64,000 nt of DNA from Heligmosomoides polygyrus polygyrus (GCA_947396885.1 OX377201.1:11050332-11114331), one strand, 5' to 3'; shown: positions 12,901 through 23,447, counted from the first letter of the stretch. The notes: generated by a model not told the origin, from the sequence alone. Numbers and translations: made by a program.

Positions 12901-15900
12901 AAAAAGGAAATACAACATTCGAATGGCTTCAATTGAGCATTCGAATAATAGTGCGTTTTTGACAATTTTTGAGTATTCGAACGCACTAGAAAATGCGATT
13001 TTTTGAATATTTCAAACATTTCGAACATTTAACTTTGAATGAAAATCGTTTGAATGCCTATTCGAAAAGGTCACTCGAGGCAACTATAACGCCCCCCCCC
13101 CACCTGTTCAAGGTTAGTTTTATTTCAAAGTTATCAAAGGTGAACTAAAAATGAGACCCTAAAAATACTATATATTTTGGCTTTTGGTTAGTAATTAACG
13201 TGTTGGTAGGATCCCATCCAGCATTCAGTAGTTCGCCTGTTTCCATGTATGCATACGCATGTTAGACTCTTTGGTTTATAGGAGTGCTCGCTAGCTCAAT
13301 ATGCTGCCAAGTGACATAATGGAGTCGTCAAATGTACTAGCTTAAAGAAAAAGACTTGAGCAGAAATATTTTTTTAGATCTGCAACTCATAGCCGTTGAC
13401 AAGCTCATAAACTACAAGAGTATTACAAGGTTTTCCCCAGAAAAGGGTTTGGGAAGCATTATCCCACTATCGCTTGCAGGCTACATATACATATATCTAT
13501 ATATTTAAGGTATAACAAACAGTATAGTGAGTCTTAGTCGCCATTTGTTGACTAACTGTGACAGCGGCGTCGCTCCGCGTAAGCGGTGGATCAGCGGGTG
13601 AGTTCATGGGTTCAGGATTTCCTGCTATGCCTCAGTACGATATCCGGAAGGCTCGAATCTATGAGGCGTTTGGTCGGATAGACAGCAACATCCAAATCCT
13701 CAAGCCACTTTTAGACCCCCGAAGACGACAAACGAGTCGAAGCGTTAGGCCGCTCAATAAATACTGGTCCACCTTACAACCTCGTTCAGCACAGAAGTAG
13801 CCGAAACATCTATACTTATAAATATTTTGTTATCTCCATATATTCGGTGACTAGCACCGTTTATGACTGCATCGCGGACGATACAGGACATCATCCGATT
13901 ATAGTGATAATAAATAAATAAAATAAATAAAATAAATTGCTTACTAAACAAGGTTGGGGTTCCTGGGTGCTCAACCTTTCGTAAATTTCACTATCATCGG
14001 CGCACAACTTACACTTAACTCCCAAATTGTTAATGTAGCTTGGGAACTCATATGTGCACAATATAGATAACATTGGGACAGTACATTTACTTCGGATACG
14101 CCGCTAAATGGAGGAAATACATAGCATTGTTGTATTTTTAGCGTAGAGGTGAGCACATAAAATGCACTGGATTTGCGTACTGCTGAAGGGCTCTGAAACA
14201 AGACTCCCAAATGTAGCACAGGTGCAACCGTTCAGAGGTTTCAAACTCTCCAGAAGCTGCTGTTATAATATTACCTAATGCCTCCACTGCTCAGCCTCTC
14301 CCATCGTAAACGGTTCGTCCCTCGAGCCATTCGGAAGCACGAAACAGTTACCTTCACATGAAATGTCCATTGGCAAGGTGCGCCGTTGACGTTTTGGTGT
14401 TTGACCCGAAATCGAACTGCTATGGCTGAGGTAAGAGGAGTTCCACTTTCACGAGCTTTTAAAGGAACAGCTAAGCAACTAATCAGGATTGTTGTATTTT
14501 AAGACGTAGAGGCGGATACATGGAACTCACTACATTTGCGCGCTGCTGAAGAGCCTGACAGTAACACTGTAAGAAACCCACAAACGGTATTTTCCTGATG
14601 GAGGATGCATAGATTCATGCGTTCTCCTATTTATCCTTAACGCAAACAAAACAAACAGATCATTTAAGGTGTAGATATTGCCTTTTTGTTGAACAGTCTC
14701 GGTAAATAGCGTACAATTCTAACATTTCTTTAAAATATAACAGCCAGAGCAAAGCTACGAGGCTTAGAAGTTGATGAATTTTTGTGTGGGAATTTCTTCA
14801 TTGCACCCACCCACACGTTAAGAAATTTAATAGACAGGGTGGTATATCATTTATATTGATAAGGTATATTTGCTATGCTGGACATTCCATACCCCAGTCG
14901 TCATGACCAGCATGTTCTCAAGGACATCATATAGCTCGATGATACTACGCGTTAAGAGCTGATCTCAATAGAATCAAGCACTTTCCTACACCTAACATGG
15001 CGGAAGCCTACTCCAAAAAACAGTTCGAACATCTGTGGCATTCGAATTCCATGAAAAAGTTTTTAAAAATAAGATTGATAGTAGAAATAATTTGATATAC
15101 CCAGTCTAGATCATCAACAATGACGGGTGCAAATAGAAGCGCAGCTGCATGGCTGTTGTAGAGCATCGGTCGTGTAACAAATAGTCGAACAGTAAACACA
15201 ACAAGGCTCGAGACCATCCAAATATACACATTCTTACCTTAATTAAAAAAGCCAGCATTGTGATATAATCGATGTAAGAAAATTTTTGCAACACTACCTT
15301 TGAAAAGAAATCGATACTTGTTCATTGATGGAATCATTTCTACAATTCTATTAATTGCAAGTGCAACACAAATGACTGATGCAGCCATCCAAATACCTAA
15401 AAAATATGATTGGAAATACAAAAACAATGAATACCATGTCATTGCTATTGACTTAACAAAAAACTCACTCCATGCAAAGTGTCCGAGAAAAACGTCGAGC
15501 GCTACATCTGTGCAAAATACTCCACCTGTCTAAAATCTACCCTTTCATATGAGATGCTGTATAATTATATTAAATAGAGTCGAAGATTTGCTCACAAAGT
15601 GGAAATACGATATAATATGCGATCCTGCTATAATATCCATCATATCGAGAAATCCATTAAAGAACATCAAACGATAACAAGGAATATGCAGTAGCTTTGC
15701 ACGAAACATTCCTATCAAAGAGAGTGTGTAGACAATCTAAAAAGTAATTTATTTACCAATTTTGGAAAATACTCCTCAGTGACGGCGATTTGTCTTAACG
15801 TCGCATAGTCGCGGTTTTTTCCAAACAACTGTGGGTTTTTGGGCTTTCGCAGTGCGTTGTCTTTTTGAAGGATCGCGTGTCATGTTCCCAGCTTTAGGGA

Positions 15901-17493
15901 GAATAGGGTCAATAGTGGTAATTTTAAATGGTATGATCTGAGTTACTGGGACGCATCGACTCTTCTTGGTCTATTTGAGATTATAATTTTTCTAATTTTT
16001 CTCCTTTCGCTATCATGACACTCTCTTTGCCGGTCCACTTTTACATTGTGAGTAAAAAGCTCGGCATCTCTAGGAAGTTTGAAAAAACGACGCCTTTAAG
16101 AAATTCAAAAATTTGTGTTATCTCGTTTACCTTTGGGCCGGAAAGTTCCGGCTGTTTTTATGCAGCCGGCTTTGTGTTCCTACATTGCTGAACCAACATC
16201 CAACTTTTTGTTACATTTTTATATAACGTGTAATACGGAATTTTTCGCTGTATGTGATGAAATTATTTGTGTTTCACTTACGCATAATAGTTGCGCTCCT
16301 TCGGAGAATTATTGAGGTATGTCGAAAGAACAAATCCAAACGATATTTTATTTTGATTTCAAACTCCCAATCCGCCGTCGAAAGCGCTCAATAAATCAAC
16401 CATGTGAGGAGCCCGAATAGTGCTGGAGATAGGACCATGCAATGGTGGATCGAAAAATTTTCTTCTGGAGATTTCAAACTTGAAGATGCTTCCCGAAGCG
16501 GCAAACCTACAGCAAACCATGATTTGAAGGCGTTTGTGGAAGACGATCCATCGTGAGATCCGCGAGATTGCAGAAGATTTTTGAGCCAGTAAGACTGCTA
16601 TAACAGATAGATTGAAGCGTCTCGGAAAGGAGAAAAAGGTCGAAAAGTGGACACCACGACTTGAGTGGTAACAGTGTGGTGATCGGTGCTTGGCGTGATT
16701 CACTACAATTTTCTAACCACCGCAGCAGAGTCTTACTTTCACGAAGTCGACGATGTCACTCTTCAACCTAGTGAAACCAGCACCGTAGCCCACTACTGAA
16801 AACAACTCGATCAAATGAAGGAAGTCTGAACGAGCGGAATTTTTTTCTGCCTGGACGACATCTGACCCTATATGGTATTACATATATACGCTGAAAAATT
16901 CGAAGAATTAGGCTGCGCCAAGATCAATCAACCGTCCTACCATCAGTTACCCAACAATTGCGCCGTCTGACTACCACCTGTTTCCGTCGATCGACCACTT
17001 TCTCTGGGGTAGGGTACCATTCAGTGAGGTCGCCTCTAGATGACTTCTTGAAGTCAAATCCGACAAAACCTCTTTTTTAAAATTTCTCATTTTTCTTTTG
17101 TTGTAATGCCATTTTGCTGGAAAACAAATTTTACTACAAATTTAAGTTCGTTGAAGTCAGGGCTGTTGCCGTTACTTCAGCTATGTGCTGTGCAGAGCAA
17201 TTTAGTGTTAGTGTTCATTGTTGAGTAACCGTTTGTTGAAAATTTGCTTCAAATAAACTTTACGCAGAACGACTGAGAGTCACTGCTGCGAAGAGCAGTA
17301 ACTAAGGTTTACGAAAGAAAGCAGATTGAAATGGTGTAAAGCTTACCACATAAATTGAACCAGTTGTAGCAAAGTAGAGGCCTTGCTTTAGATTGACTGA
17401 ACCGCGAGCTTGCCACTCTGCAAGTGTTCGCGAACTACAGTTGTAGTCTTTCTCATCGAGAATCCATGGAACGTTCAGATAGAGGTTATGCAT
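905..17493 (-). CDS. Serpentine receptor class T (SRT)-like 7TM chemoreceptor, gene A (8 exons)
   Basis: Exons on the minus strand, 5' to 3': 17493-17347, 15736-15596, 15529-15469, 15396-15298, 15237-15101, 4958-4812, 4481-4352, 1044-905. All joins are GT-AG and in phase, giving 1002 nt and 333 residues. SRT proteins are nematode-specific GPCRs thought to act in sensory cilia. Seen here: an N-terminal YNCSSRT segment, the exon-2 motif [14 protein letters not shown], a GGVFC cysteine at the start of TM3, TM3 ending [11 protein letters not shown]4-loop [10 protein letters not shown]5 with [11 protein letters not shown], and TM7 WQLSHG followed by [14 protein letters not shown]. Exon lengths match genes C and D exactly. 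Oddities: intron 5 is about 10.1 kb and full of transposons, and intron 7 is 3.3 kb with a foldback element. The two halves could therefore be remnants of separate genes, although each lacks exactly what the other has. The acceptor of exon 5 (ATTAAG) is the weakest junction. Family call confident; long-intron join inferred. Confidence 0.75.
1225..3700. mobile_element. Foldback (long inverted-repeat) element with tRNA-like arms, copy 1
   Basis: The segment 1340-1890 is repeated in reverse complement at 2370-2620 and 3363-3640, so the region can fold on itself. The left arm on the plus strand and the right arm on the minus strand each contain an A-box-like GTGGATAGG and, about 40 bp on, a B-box-like segment (GGCTTGGATCC on the left, GGTTTGAATCC on the right). 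This resembles a tRNA-derived SINE head. The right arm is interrupted by an RTE fragment at about 2650-3350. The outer parts resemble those of the element at 9383-10973 (shared ATCTCGA, ACAACTYTG and GCAGAG blocks), so they form one family. Exact termini and target duplication could not be fixed. It lies in intron 7 of gene A. Confidence 0.65.
2700..3350 (+). mobile_element. 5'-truncated, decayed RTE-type LINE fragment nested in foldback element
   Basis: Translation gives pieces homologous to the C-terminal half of the RTE element at 40415-43842: [14 protein letters not shown] near 2797-2845, STVLPALTY near 2938-2965, and a degenerate FVKAL to CWRPLEQ tail near 3205-3320. There are internal deletions and frame changes. 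It ends in GTGATACAG, matching the RTE 3' tail, about 15 bp before the foldback right arm resumes. This dates the RTE insertion after foldback formation. Confidence 0.6.
3701..4351. other. Intron 7 of srt gene A, no recognised content
   Basis: Lies between the foldback element and exon 7 of gene A. The minus-strand open frame that reaches 4029 is intronic read-through past the donor at 4351-4350 and is not a gene. Confidence 0.5.
5471..6772 (-). mobile_element. 5'-truncated RTE-type LINE, copy 2 (reverse transcriptase part)
   Basis: The minus strand encodes an uninterrupted reverse transcriptase frame from about 6742 to a stop at 5480. It contains the [13 protein letters not shown] motif, [11 protein letters not shown], the active-site region RFADEIVLI and the terminal [12 protein letters not shown] block. 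It is very similar to the full-length copy at 40415-43842 and has the same CAGGTGATA tandem 3' tail. The catalytic FADD box reads FADE, so the second aspartate is lost. The 11-bp sequence GAGTATATGTA occurs at 5460-5470 and 6773-6783 as a target-site duplication. At the truncated 5' end, 6743-6772 is a TAGGA-rich filler. Plus-strand open frames over this region are antisense shadows. It sits in intron 5 of gene A. Confidence 0.9.
6773..7299. other. Intronic DNA with a short AT dinucleotide-rich tract
   Basis: An imperfect TATATG/TACATA tract runs from about 6774 to 6823. The rest, including the paired 70-residue open frames on both strands near 6861-7089, shows no recognisable protein. Confidence 0.4.
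7300..8480 (+). pseudogene. Decayed CR1/jockey-type LINE reverse transcriptase
   Basis: Read through frameshifts and stops, the plus strand shows the order of a CR1-like RT: a [12 protein letters not shown] block near 7350, [18 protein letters not shown] near 7505-7560, [10 protein letters not shown] near 7560, [10 protein letters not shown] near 7675-7705, a SGVP-like turn near 7840, and a late [15 protein letters not shown] block near 8320-8360. At least five frame breaks are needed. Clade assignment is from motif style only. Not functional. Confidence 0.7.
8552..8740. repeat. TTCGAA-rich dispersed repeat, copy 1
   Basis: AT-rich sequence made of overlapping TTCGAA, GAATATTC and GAATTCGAA words. 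It shares the order TCGAATATTCGAATGGTTTC, then a GCGATTTTTTGAATATTCGA core, with copies at 12917, 33955 and 35742. It separates two LINE fragments. Confidence 0.75.
8762..9340 (+). pseudogene. Decayed CR1/jockey-type LINE, C-terminal RT segment
   Basis: Contains [19 protein letters not shown] near 8915-8970, then in shifted frames a [13 protein letters not shown] block near 9030-9075, [12 protein letters not shown] near 9078-9115 and [13 protein letters not shown] text near 9265-9290. This is the order seen in the C-terminal domain of CR1/jockey RTs. It begins at a different point of the family than the neighbouring 7300-8480 copy ends, so it is probably a separate insertion. Confidence 0.65.
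9383..10973. mobile_element. Foldback element with long inverted arms and 125-bp internal repeats, copy 2
   Basis: The left arm 9383-9770 is the reverse complement of 10590-10973. Outer ends read TAACCAGGATACTATCTCAA and its mirror TTGAGATAGTATCCTGGTAA. Inside, a 125-bp unit is repeated about three times in direct orientation (from 9770, 9895 and 10020) and about twice inverted (10190-10410), so the centre is palindromic too. A 180-bp stretch at 10410-10590 has no left partner. Each arm holds an A-box-like TGGCATAGTAGG and a B-box-like GGTTTGGATCC (left arm, plus strand, near 9615 and 9657). The mirror-image 105-codon open frames in the two arms arise from the inverted repeat and are not genes. 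Confidence 0.85.
10974..12344. other. Intronic/intergenic DNA, no recognised gene
   Basis: Contains a TAAATAAATAAAATAAATAAA stretch near 11180-11205. The short open frames at 11742-11930 and 11906-12154 have no recognisable motif. Confidence 0.4.
12345..12620 (+). pseudogene. Possible decayed bZIP (Jun-like) fragment
   Basis: One frame gives [18 protein letters not shown] near 12425-12480, resembling a bZIP basic region. After one frame change near 12506, the next frame gives [20 protein letters not shown] near 12515-12575, with leucine and valine heptads like the start of a zipper. The same spacing and wording occur in Jun-type factors, where NRIAASKCRKRK precedes LEEKVKKLK. Stops follow on both sides and no exon boundaries are evident, so a decayed retrocopy is the best guess. 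A chance lysine-rich frame is the alternative. Confidence 0.4.
12917..13075. repeat. TTCGAA-rich dispersed repeat, copy 2
   Basis: Shares ATTCGAATGG, GCGATTTTTTGAATAT and a terminal GAATGAAAATC...CCTATTCGAA block with the other copies. The shared end shows a defined repeat unit rather than random low complexity. Confidence 0.7.
13076..13964. other. Intron 5 of gene A, no recognised content
   Basis: A run of C at 13093-13101 and a TAAATAAAATAAATAAAATA tract near 13909-13935 are the only notable patterns. The open frame at 13558-13800 is unidentified. Confidence 0.4.
13965..14225 (-). pseudogene. Decayed LINE reverse transcriptase piece with a degenerate YADD box
   Basis: On the minus strand one frame gives [19 protein letters not shown], comparable with the SGVPQGSVLGPLLFLIY block of jockey/CR1 RTs. 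A shifted frame then gives [20 protein letters not shown], comparable with the catalytic FADD/YADD region. Spacing between the two fits an RT palm domain. Too short and broken to be functional. Confidence 0.55.
14226..15100. other. Intron 5 of gene A, no recognised content
   Basis: No open frame longer than background. No srt exon remnant was seen here. Confidence 0.4.
16360..17115 (+). pseudogene. Decayed mariner-type transposase
   Basis: The plus strand reads [20 protein letters not shown] then [19 protein letters not shown] from about 16440, the helix-turn-helix end of a mariner transposase (W..KF..GD..LED..RSGRP). Much later it reads [19 protein letters not shown] near 16955-17015, the conserved APSDYHLF block after the catalytic triad. 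Stops and frame changes separate them. The minus-strand open frame 16359-16703 is a shadow. It lies in intron 1 of gene A. Confidence 0.8.
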
Positions 17494-17639
17494 TGCTGGC
17501 TGTAAAATGAAAGCAAATTATTATGGTTAATCATTCTGCAAGAAGAGTGCACGTTTCCAAAATGTTAATGATTAGTTCTACTGAAATCTTTAGCGGAAAA
17601 ACCAGCTAGTGTGGTGCCAAGCCACTTGGCACCTTCGAA

Positions 17640-17800
17640 GCCATATATAAAGCTTCTGGTAAAGGGAGCGCGCGAGGAACAGAAGTTGCTTTACCTAGCT
17701 TTTGTCGAAATAGAGAAAGCATTTAATCGTGTACCGCATGAGGTCATATGGTACATCTTACAACAACGGCGATCCCGACTAGCGTATTAAGGGGAACGGT
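17640..17800 (+). pseudogene. LINE reverse transcriptase fragment
   Basis: A single frame reads KLLYLAFVEIEKAFNRVPHE followed by VIWYIL, a slightly decayed copy of the RT palm motif (aFlDleKAFDrVPreviW) common in RTE-like nematode LINEs. It is upstream of exon 1 of gene A on the opposite strand. It ends where an inverted-repeat element begins. Confidence 0.6.
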
Positions 17801-17802
17801 TG

Positions 17803-18371
17803 CCCTAACAAGGGAGGTCAACGAACTCACCGCGGCAATTTTAAAAGTGACCTATTGAGTGTTGTAGAGGATTGTCTGAAAAACATCGTAGTTGTTTTCA
17901 AATTCCCTGCGGACAAAAGGGTAGGTCAAAAATTGCAAAAAACCGTATCCCTTCAGTGCCGGCCGAAAAAGCAAAACCGATGACTGAAACTGTCATGTCG
18001 TGGTTAGAATCTAACATGCACAAGGTTTGGGAATAGAGCAGTAGCGGAATTACAACGATCACACAATTTGCTTGTTAGCGGTACAGTAACGGAAGTGGAA
18101 CGTGCACCGCTCACCAGCAGTGTGGCAGCGACTGGATAGAGGATATGAGGCGGACTTGCAGGAAAGGGGTCGAGGGTTCGAATACAGGGGAGTGGATTCT
18201 GCACTTCCGGCTTGCTCTCTCTTTTGTCGGTGTAAAGCGTATCTTGAACAGTAGTGCCCCAGATGTCTGGAGGATATTTGAAAACCACTACAATGCTTCT
18301 CATACTATCACCTACAACCGCCAATAGGTCACTTTTAAAATTGCTGCGGTGAGTTACCTCCCTTATAAGAG
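17803..18371. mobile_element. Inverted-repeat element enclosing a tRNA-like segment
   Basis: The segment 17803-17912 is repeated in reverse complement at 18255-18371; both contain the 20-mer GCAATTTTAAAAGTGACCTA in mirrored orientation. Between the arms, 18112-18160 contains an A-box-like TGGATAGAG and a B-box-like GGTTCGAATAC, as in tRNA-derived SINEs. The 184-codon minus-strand frame over this region crosses the element and the neighbouring MITE and is not a gene. Confidence 0.65.
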
Positions 18372-18378
18372 CAAGGCA

Positions 18379-18530
18379 TCTGTTATACTCCCGCGGGAGC
18401 ATCCGCGGATGGGCGGAAATCGCGTCGGGACCTCGCGCCGGGCCACTCGCCGCGCCTCGCCACGCCCGCCTCCGCCGTGCACCATTGGTCCGTGGACGTT
18501 CCGCGGATGCTCCCGCGGGAGTATAACAGA
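18379..18530. mobile_element. Short GC-rich MITE with 29-bp perfect terminal inverted repeats
   Basis: 18380-18408 and 18501-18529 are exact reverse complements (CTGTTATACTCCCGCGGGAG onward). The arms themselves contain the palindrome CTCCCGCGGGAG. Total length is about 150 bp, with no coding capacity. Confidence 0.85.
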
Positions 18531-21500
18531 GGCCTAAAGTACGACCATCGGATGGCATTTCGGCGGAGTAGAAGAACTGACCGGCCTATAAACGTGACAA
18601 ACGCTATGAAAGAGAAGAAGGAAGAAGAAATTCTATAACACACTGGAATTGTAATTTCTAGTTATTCACTTCGTTTATTTGTATACTGCAAAAATTACCA
18701 GATTCTGAAAGCTTTAATAAATACTGTAACAATTAAAGAGGCGTTATTATCAGGGGAGATGCCTTGTTTTGCATTTACGCTTTCAGGCCGCAACTAACTA
18801 AAACATGCTAATCTAAGTTAGTGAATAAAAAGTGAGTGCAGTTAACTGCCGTACTCCTATAGCCCGAATTTGCCAGCCAGTCATCGTTTGACTAGCGAAG
18901 ACTGGTTTTATATCAAGTAATCTGTTAGTGTGAATCCTAGTTTACTTTGTTACTTATGGGTGCGCTACGTTAGGTGTTCCCACTACTGCAGAAAGCGGAA
19001 CGAAGCGCTCAATTACCGTAGGCTGACCGGGAGCCGCGTCCTCCTCGGGCCAGATTTCACGACGAAATGAGACGACCGCGTACTGCTGCCGTGTAGCGGA
19101 TGTCTTACGATGATATTTCTGAGATTAAAAGGTCCAAACGGGAAAAGGGACAAGACATCAAGTTTTTTCCTTTTCCATACTTCCTTAGTTTACGTCAGCC
19201 TGAGTGGTCTCGCTCAAGCCATGTCCTCTTTTAAACTTTTTCTATATGCTTCCTTTTGCTTGTTTTATAGTTTGTTAGCTTACTAGAGCGTGGATGTGAC
19301 TTTAATGTCTTTGTGAAAAAGTATTATAAGGAAACCAGGACTCACTCAGCGTTCTATAGCAAAGGAGCAAAATACGAAAACTAGAAGACCGAAGAAAAAA
19401 GGGCAAAAAATGAACAAAGTCCTCAACCACAACCCTACGACAGAAAGCCAGCTCCGCGGCGCATACTCTGCTCTGCTCATCCGTTACACCTCGTCCAAGG
19501 CCGGCTCAACAATCCGCCAAGCTACCGTAATCGAGGACAGGGGCGGGCGGCGGCATGCTACTACGGTTATTGATAACTGTATACATTTTGACAAGATGTT
19601 GCTGGTATATACGTTTTCAAGACAGCAAATTCAAACAGTTTTAGTTGGTAATGTTAAATTGTAAGAAATTCACAGATTTTACATTTCTAACATCGCATAC
19701 GAGTCGATAAATGTTTGTGGAATAAAAACTGTTTGCCTGCACATGCAGTTTTGGCCTAAGCTTCATCTGTTCCCAAATTTATCATTCAAAATTAAAACAA
19801 AAAAGATTGTTTTCAGTCAAAAAGCCAGAAATTATTTTCAATCCGCTACGGATAAAGGGAAAAACTTACTCCCGTTAAAGCAGCTTTTGCAAATCTCTGG
19901 AATAGAATCTCGTTGCATTCAATGCTGAACTTCATGCTCAGTCTAAAGATTCAATTGTGCTATTCCTTTAATGTTTGGCCCATGAAGCAAACTAAAAACA
20001 CATGAAGGAAGCTATAAATATTTGCAGGACACAGGATTCTACTCCAAAGGATTAGGCACAATAGGCTCCGTTAAACAGAATTCAGCTCCAGAACTGTGGC
20101 CCGTGATTGAATATCCCAAGAACATCCTGTGTGCTAGAAGCACGAATGCACCCTTACTCCGGTTTTTGCACTCCATTTGTAAGCCAGTTTTTTCACTAGG
20201 AAACACGTAGTGGTTTTTTCAGTAGGAAACACGTAAACAAATGGCTTTGAATACGATATGTCAGCGATAGAGCAGCGTTTTCGTCGCAGCTGTGAAGATT
20301 TGTAGTTTCTTGCAGGTGTTGACAGAGATCGCTTAACAGCTACGTTGCCTAACAGTTTGCAAATGTACAACTTGAAAGCCGTTCAACATTGAAGGAGCAT
20401 AGAAATTCTAAACCTTTCGTTGCTCCTTGAAGAGTTTTAATCGCGATTGCTATATTTCAATCACCGAAATTTAGGCTACCATTATTCTTGAGAGCATAGT
20501 GGATAATTGAACAACAACTGAGAACTTGCTCCTTTAATGTCACCACACAACTTTTTAAATCAGTTTATTGTAATTCTGACTCTTGTAGGACAGGACCGCA
20601 GCGAATTGTGGCATTGGTGGTATCAGAATGACAAAGAGTTCAACGAGACATATCGGAGTACTTTTTCTAAGCACTTAGAAGTTTTTTCATCACAAATGGA
20701 TAAACGATAGTGAAATAACTCCTTTAAGAAGAGCAGCTCGTAATTTTTTCACGCAATATTAAAAACAGACGTTCTGCGTCAAAATCCAAGCTCGGTTCTG
20801 GATTGCTCGGTTCTGGATTACAAAAAAACATTTCGAAGACGGATGTTGTCTAAAAATGCTTGAGTATAATTTCATAGCTATTTCCACATTCTACAGCGTG
20901 CCGGAGATAAACATTTGTTTCATGATTAAAAAAAACTGCAAACATTGCTCTATGAATATCCCGTAAAGTTCTTAGGTTTAAAAAGGCTTCAAACTTCTAA
21001 ATTCGACGAATACTTCTTAGAAGTATGGGGCTTAAACTATTTTTTATTCTTCAGAAAATCACATCTCCCAACTGAATGCCGACCCCTTAAACAATCGCTA
21101 AATCTTTCCCGACCTAGACAGATTTTATTTTACAGTTGGGAATCACCAAACACGACTCTGGAAACAGGGTTCCGCAATTCATCGACTATGTGATTAGAAG
21201 TGTGGGACCTTCAGTTTTGAAATCGATGGCCTACAACTCTTCTGGTAAGAACGTGTCCAATTGAGAGCCAGTGAAATACACGCAGCATTCAGTTCACCTT
21301 GGAAGTGCTTGTGAAATTCTATCGTTACGAGCCAATATAACGCAACGCTACAATTTTACACTTCACGGCGCGCCTATAATGTAGCTACTGTACAGACTTC
21401 CTCGAGTCTTGTTTTAGGAAAGCAAAAAATCGAATGAATACATTTCTATGTGCAGAATGAACAGTCAATAAGGGTGACAATGCCAGTATTGGGACAATGC

Positions 21501-22309
21501 GCGTCTGTTTATAAGTTCATCGTGCAAACAGTGTAGAGATCAACGAGAAAAAACATGGGGTACGTTCTGATGAAGGAATAGTTTAACGAAAATAAGGTTA
21601 GAGGCCTTGAGGGTTGGGAAGAGGTAAAAACAAGTTAATGTAACGTAACAAGTTAATGTAGCGCAGGAACGACCAGTGGTTTTCCACCTCCCTGCTTGCA
21701 TGACGCTGATCTCTGATATATCAGCGTTAAGGGCTGAGGTAGCTGCTCTCTCTCTAAAGGAAAGTCCAACCCAGAAGACGCACAGAACATTATCTCATCT
21801 TGAATGTGATCGGTAAAGTCCACCCTTTTAAGCCAGTGTAACACCACGCTGCTACTCTACTCCTAGAGGTAATGCCTAACTTTTCGCCTGTTTTTTTTAA
21901 AAGAATCCGGTGAGAGCGTCGTGCGCTTCGTATTGTACATAATATACGTGCATTTGTTTTTCTTAAGCGTTTTGTACTCCCGTGACGTAACGATAGATAA
22001 ACTCATACTGTGGAGACGTTATTTTCAAATAAATCGCAGATATGATGATTTAGTCGAATGCGTCAATTATGTCGTAGCGTTCGCATTCTGGGTAAAGGGT
22101 CCATTTATGCAATATAAGTAGGAGACAAAGATGAGCACAAAACAGATTTGACCTGACAACCGACATGAGATGCTTCAACTCGTCTCGCTATTCTTCAGAA
22201 TTTAGAAAAAAAGAAAAATATACTGTACTTAAATCAGTTTTATTAAAATCGATTAAGTTGCACTTGCGTGTGACCCTACACGACCACTACTTTGCTGGCC
22301 ATTTCAGAT
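18531..22309. other. 3.8 kb with no recognised gene
   Basis: Several unidentified open frames of 60-85 codons occur (for example 19410-19664 and 20945-21193). None shows motifs, splice-consistent neighbours or similarity to anything I know. No srt exon was found. Confidence 0.4.
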
Positions 22310-23447
22310 TCAAGAAAGAACAATGCGTTCCTTAGACCAAGGATATGGCGTTGTAAGGACATTGAAAGGACACCAGGGGACAGCCGGGGGCAGTCGTTCG
22401 GTACACCGTGCTGCTCGCCGCCCACTTCCTGCCCTGCCTGCACAGCCCTATTTGGACAAGTTTGATGCGCACGAAACTGTAGTTAATTGGCGCGACGTCG
22501 TCGAAAAACCCAACAGCTGATAGGAGACGATAGGGAAGCGCATCTCGGAGAACTCTGAAGTCATTTTCCAGTCGGTTCGGTTATGGAGGCAGTTGAAGAA
22601 AGGAGATCGTCGCTCTTCTCTCCAGATTCTTTCAATTTGCGCCTCAACTAGAGACTATGGGGGATTCCGGTCAGGAGTTCTACATTAAAGGCTTGTCCGT
22701 AATTGTGCGCAAAACTGGCCACCGTCCTCTCTTCAAGCACAAGACAATTTTCCTTGTGTTGAAGGACTTTCTAATGGATGGTAGCGTTGTTGTCATGACA
22801 TATCTCGCTAAGATGTTGCTGTACTTGTCGGAAAATGCGGACGACGCTTTTGTACTGAGCAATGTGGGAGACCTGAAGAAAGCCTTGGCGCTGCAGCTGA
22901 AAACTATTTTCCTCCAAATATGGTGAATAAGATTCTGATTCTTGTCTCCAGATCGAAACCAGTTCAGGATAGAGCTGCAGGGCCAAGGGAAGTGATTAGA
23001 AATGTGATGACTTCATTTGAAGACAGGAACCCGGACATCTTGTCCTCGGTGCGCCTCTCGCCCCGCGCCCTTCTGAGGGCGGTGTATCCTACGACTCTCC
23101 GCCGGAGCTGCACTCCACTCATTCCAAATAACTGTAATCAAAAGTTTATGCAGGAAGCTGCTCCAAATGAAAAGGCCGAAGAACGGTTTGTAAGACATAT
23201 GCTCAGAACAGTTGGCCGCGAATCCCAGGAAAAATCAAGGGAATTAAGAGAGAAGCTTCCGGACAACTTTAAGCCATGCTTTTACTGTATAAAACAAACT
23301 GATAAGACACCAGGAGGTTCGAGGATCGCCACCGCTAAAGTAAAGTCACCTGTCGCCACTCCGCTTACGTCTTATATTTCTATCTCTTTTCTTTCCTTCC
23401 TTTATCCATATTCAGCTCAACTCTCTCTAAACCCGACTTCTCCCTGA
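22310..23447 (+). other. Unidentified coding-like stretch (possible decayed gene or retrocopy)
   Basis: Three open frames follow one another: 22323-22520, 22657-22926 (extendable upstream to about 22600 without a stop) and 22920-23447. The middle one is helical and leucine-rich, with VLKDFLMDGSVVVMTYLAKM and LLYLSENADDAFVLSNVGD. It looks like armadillo- or HEAT-type helical repeats, but I cannot name a family. The third is charged with two cysteines in PCFYCIK. The frames overlap by 7 nt in different phases with no splice sites between them, suggesting a frameshifted gene or retrocopy. Function unknown. Confidence 0.3.

Noticed and set aside
18004..18558. 184-codon minus-strand open frame
   Set aside because: Crosses the border between an inverted-repeat element and a MITE; composition follows the GC-rich palindromes.
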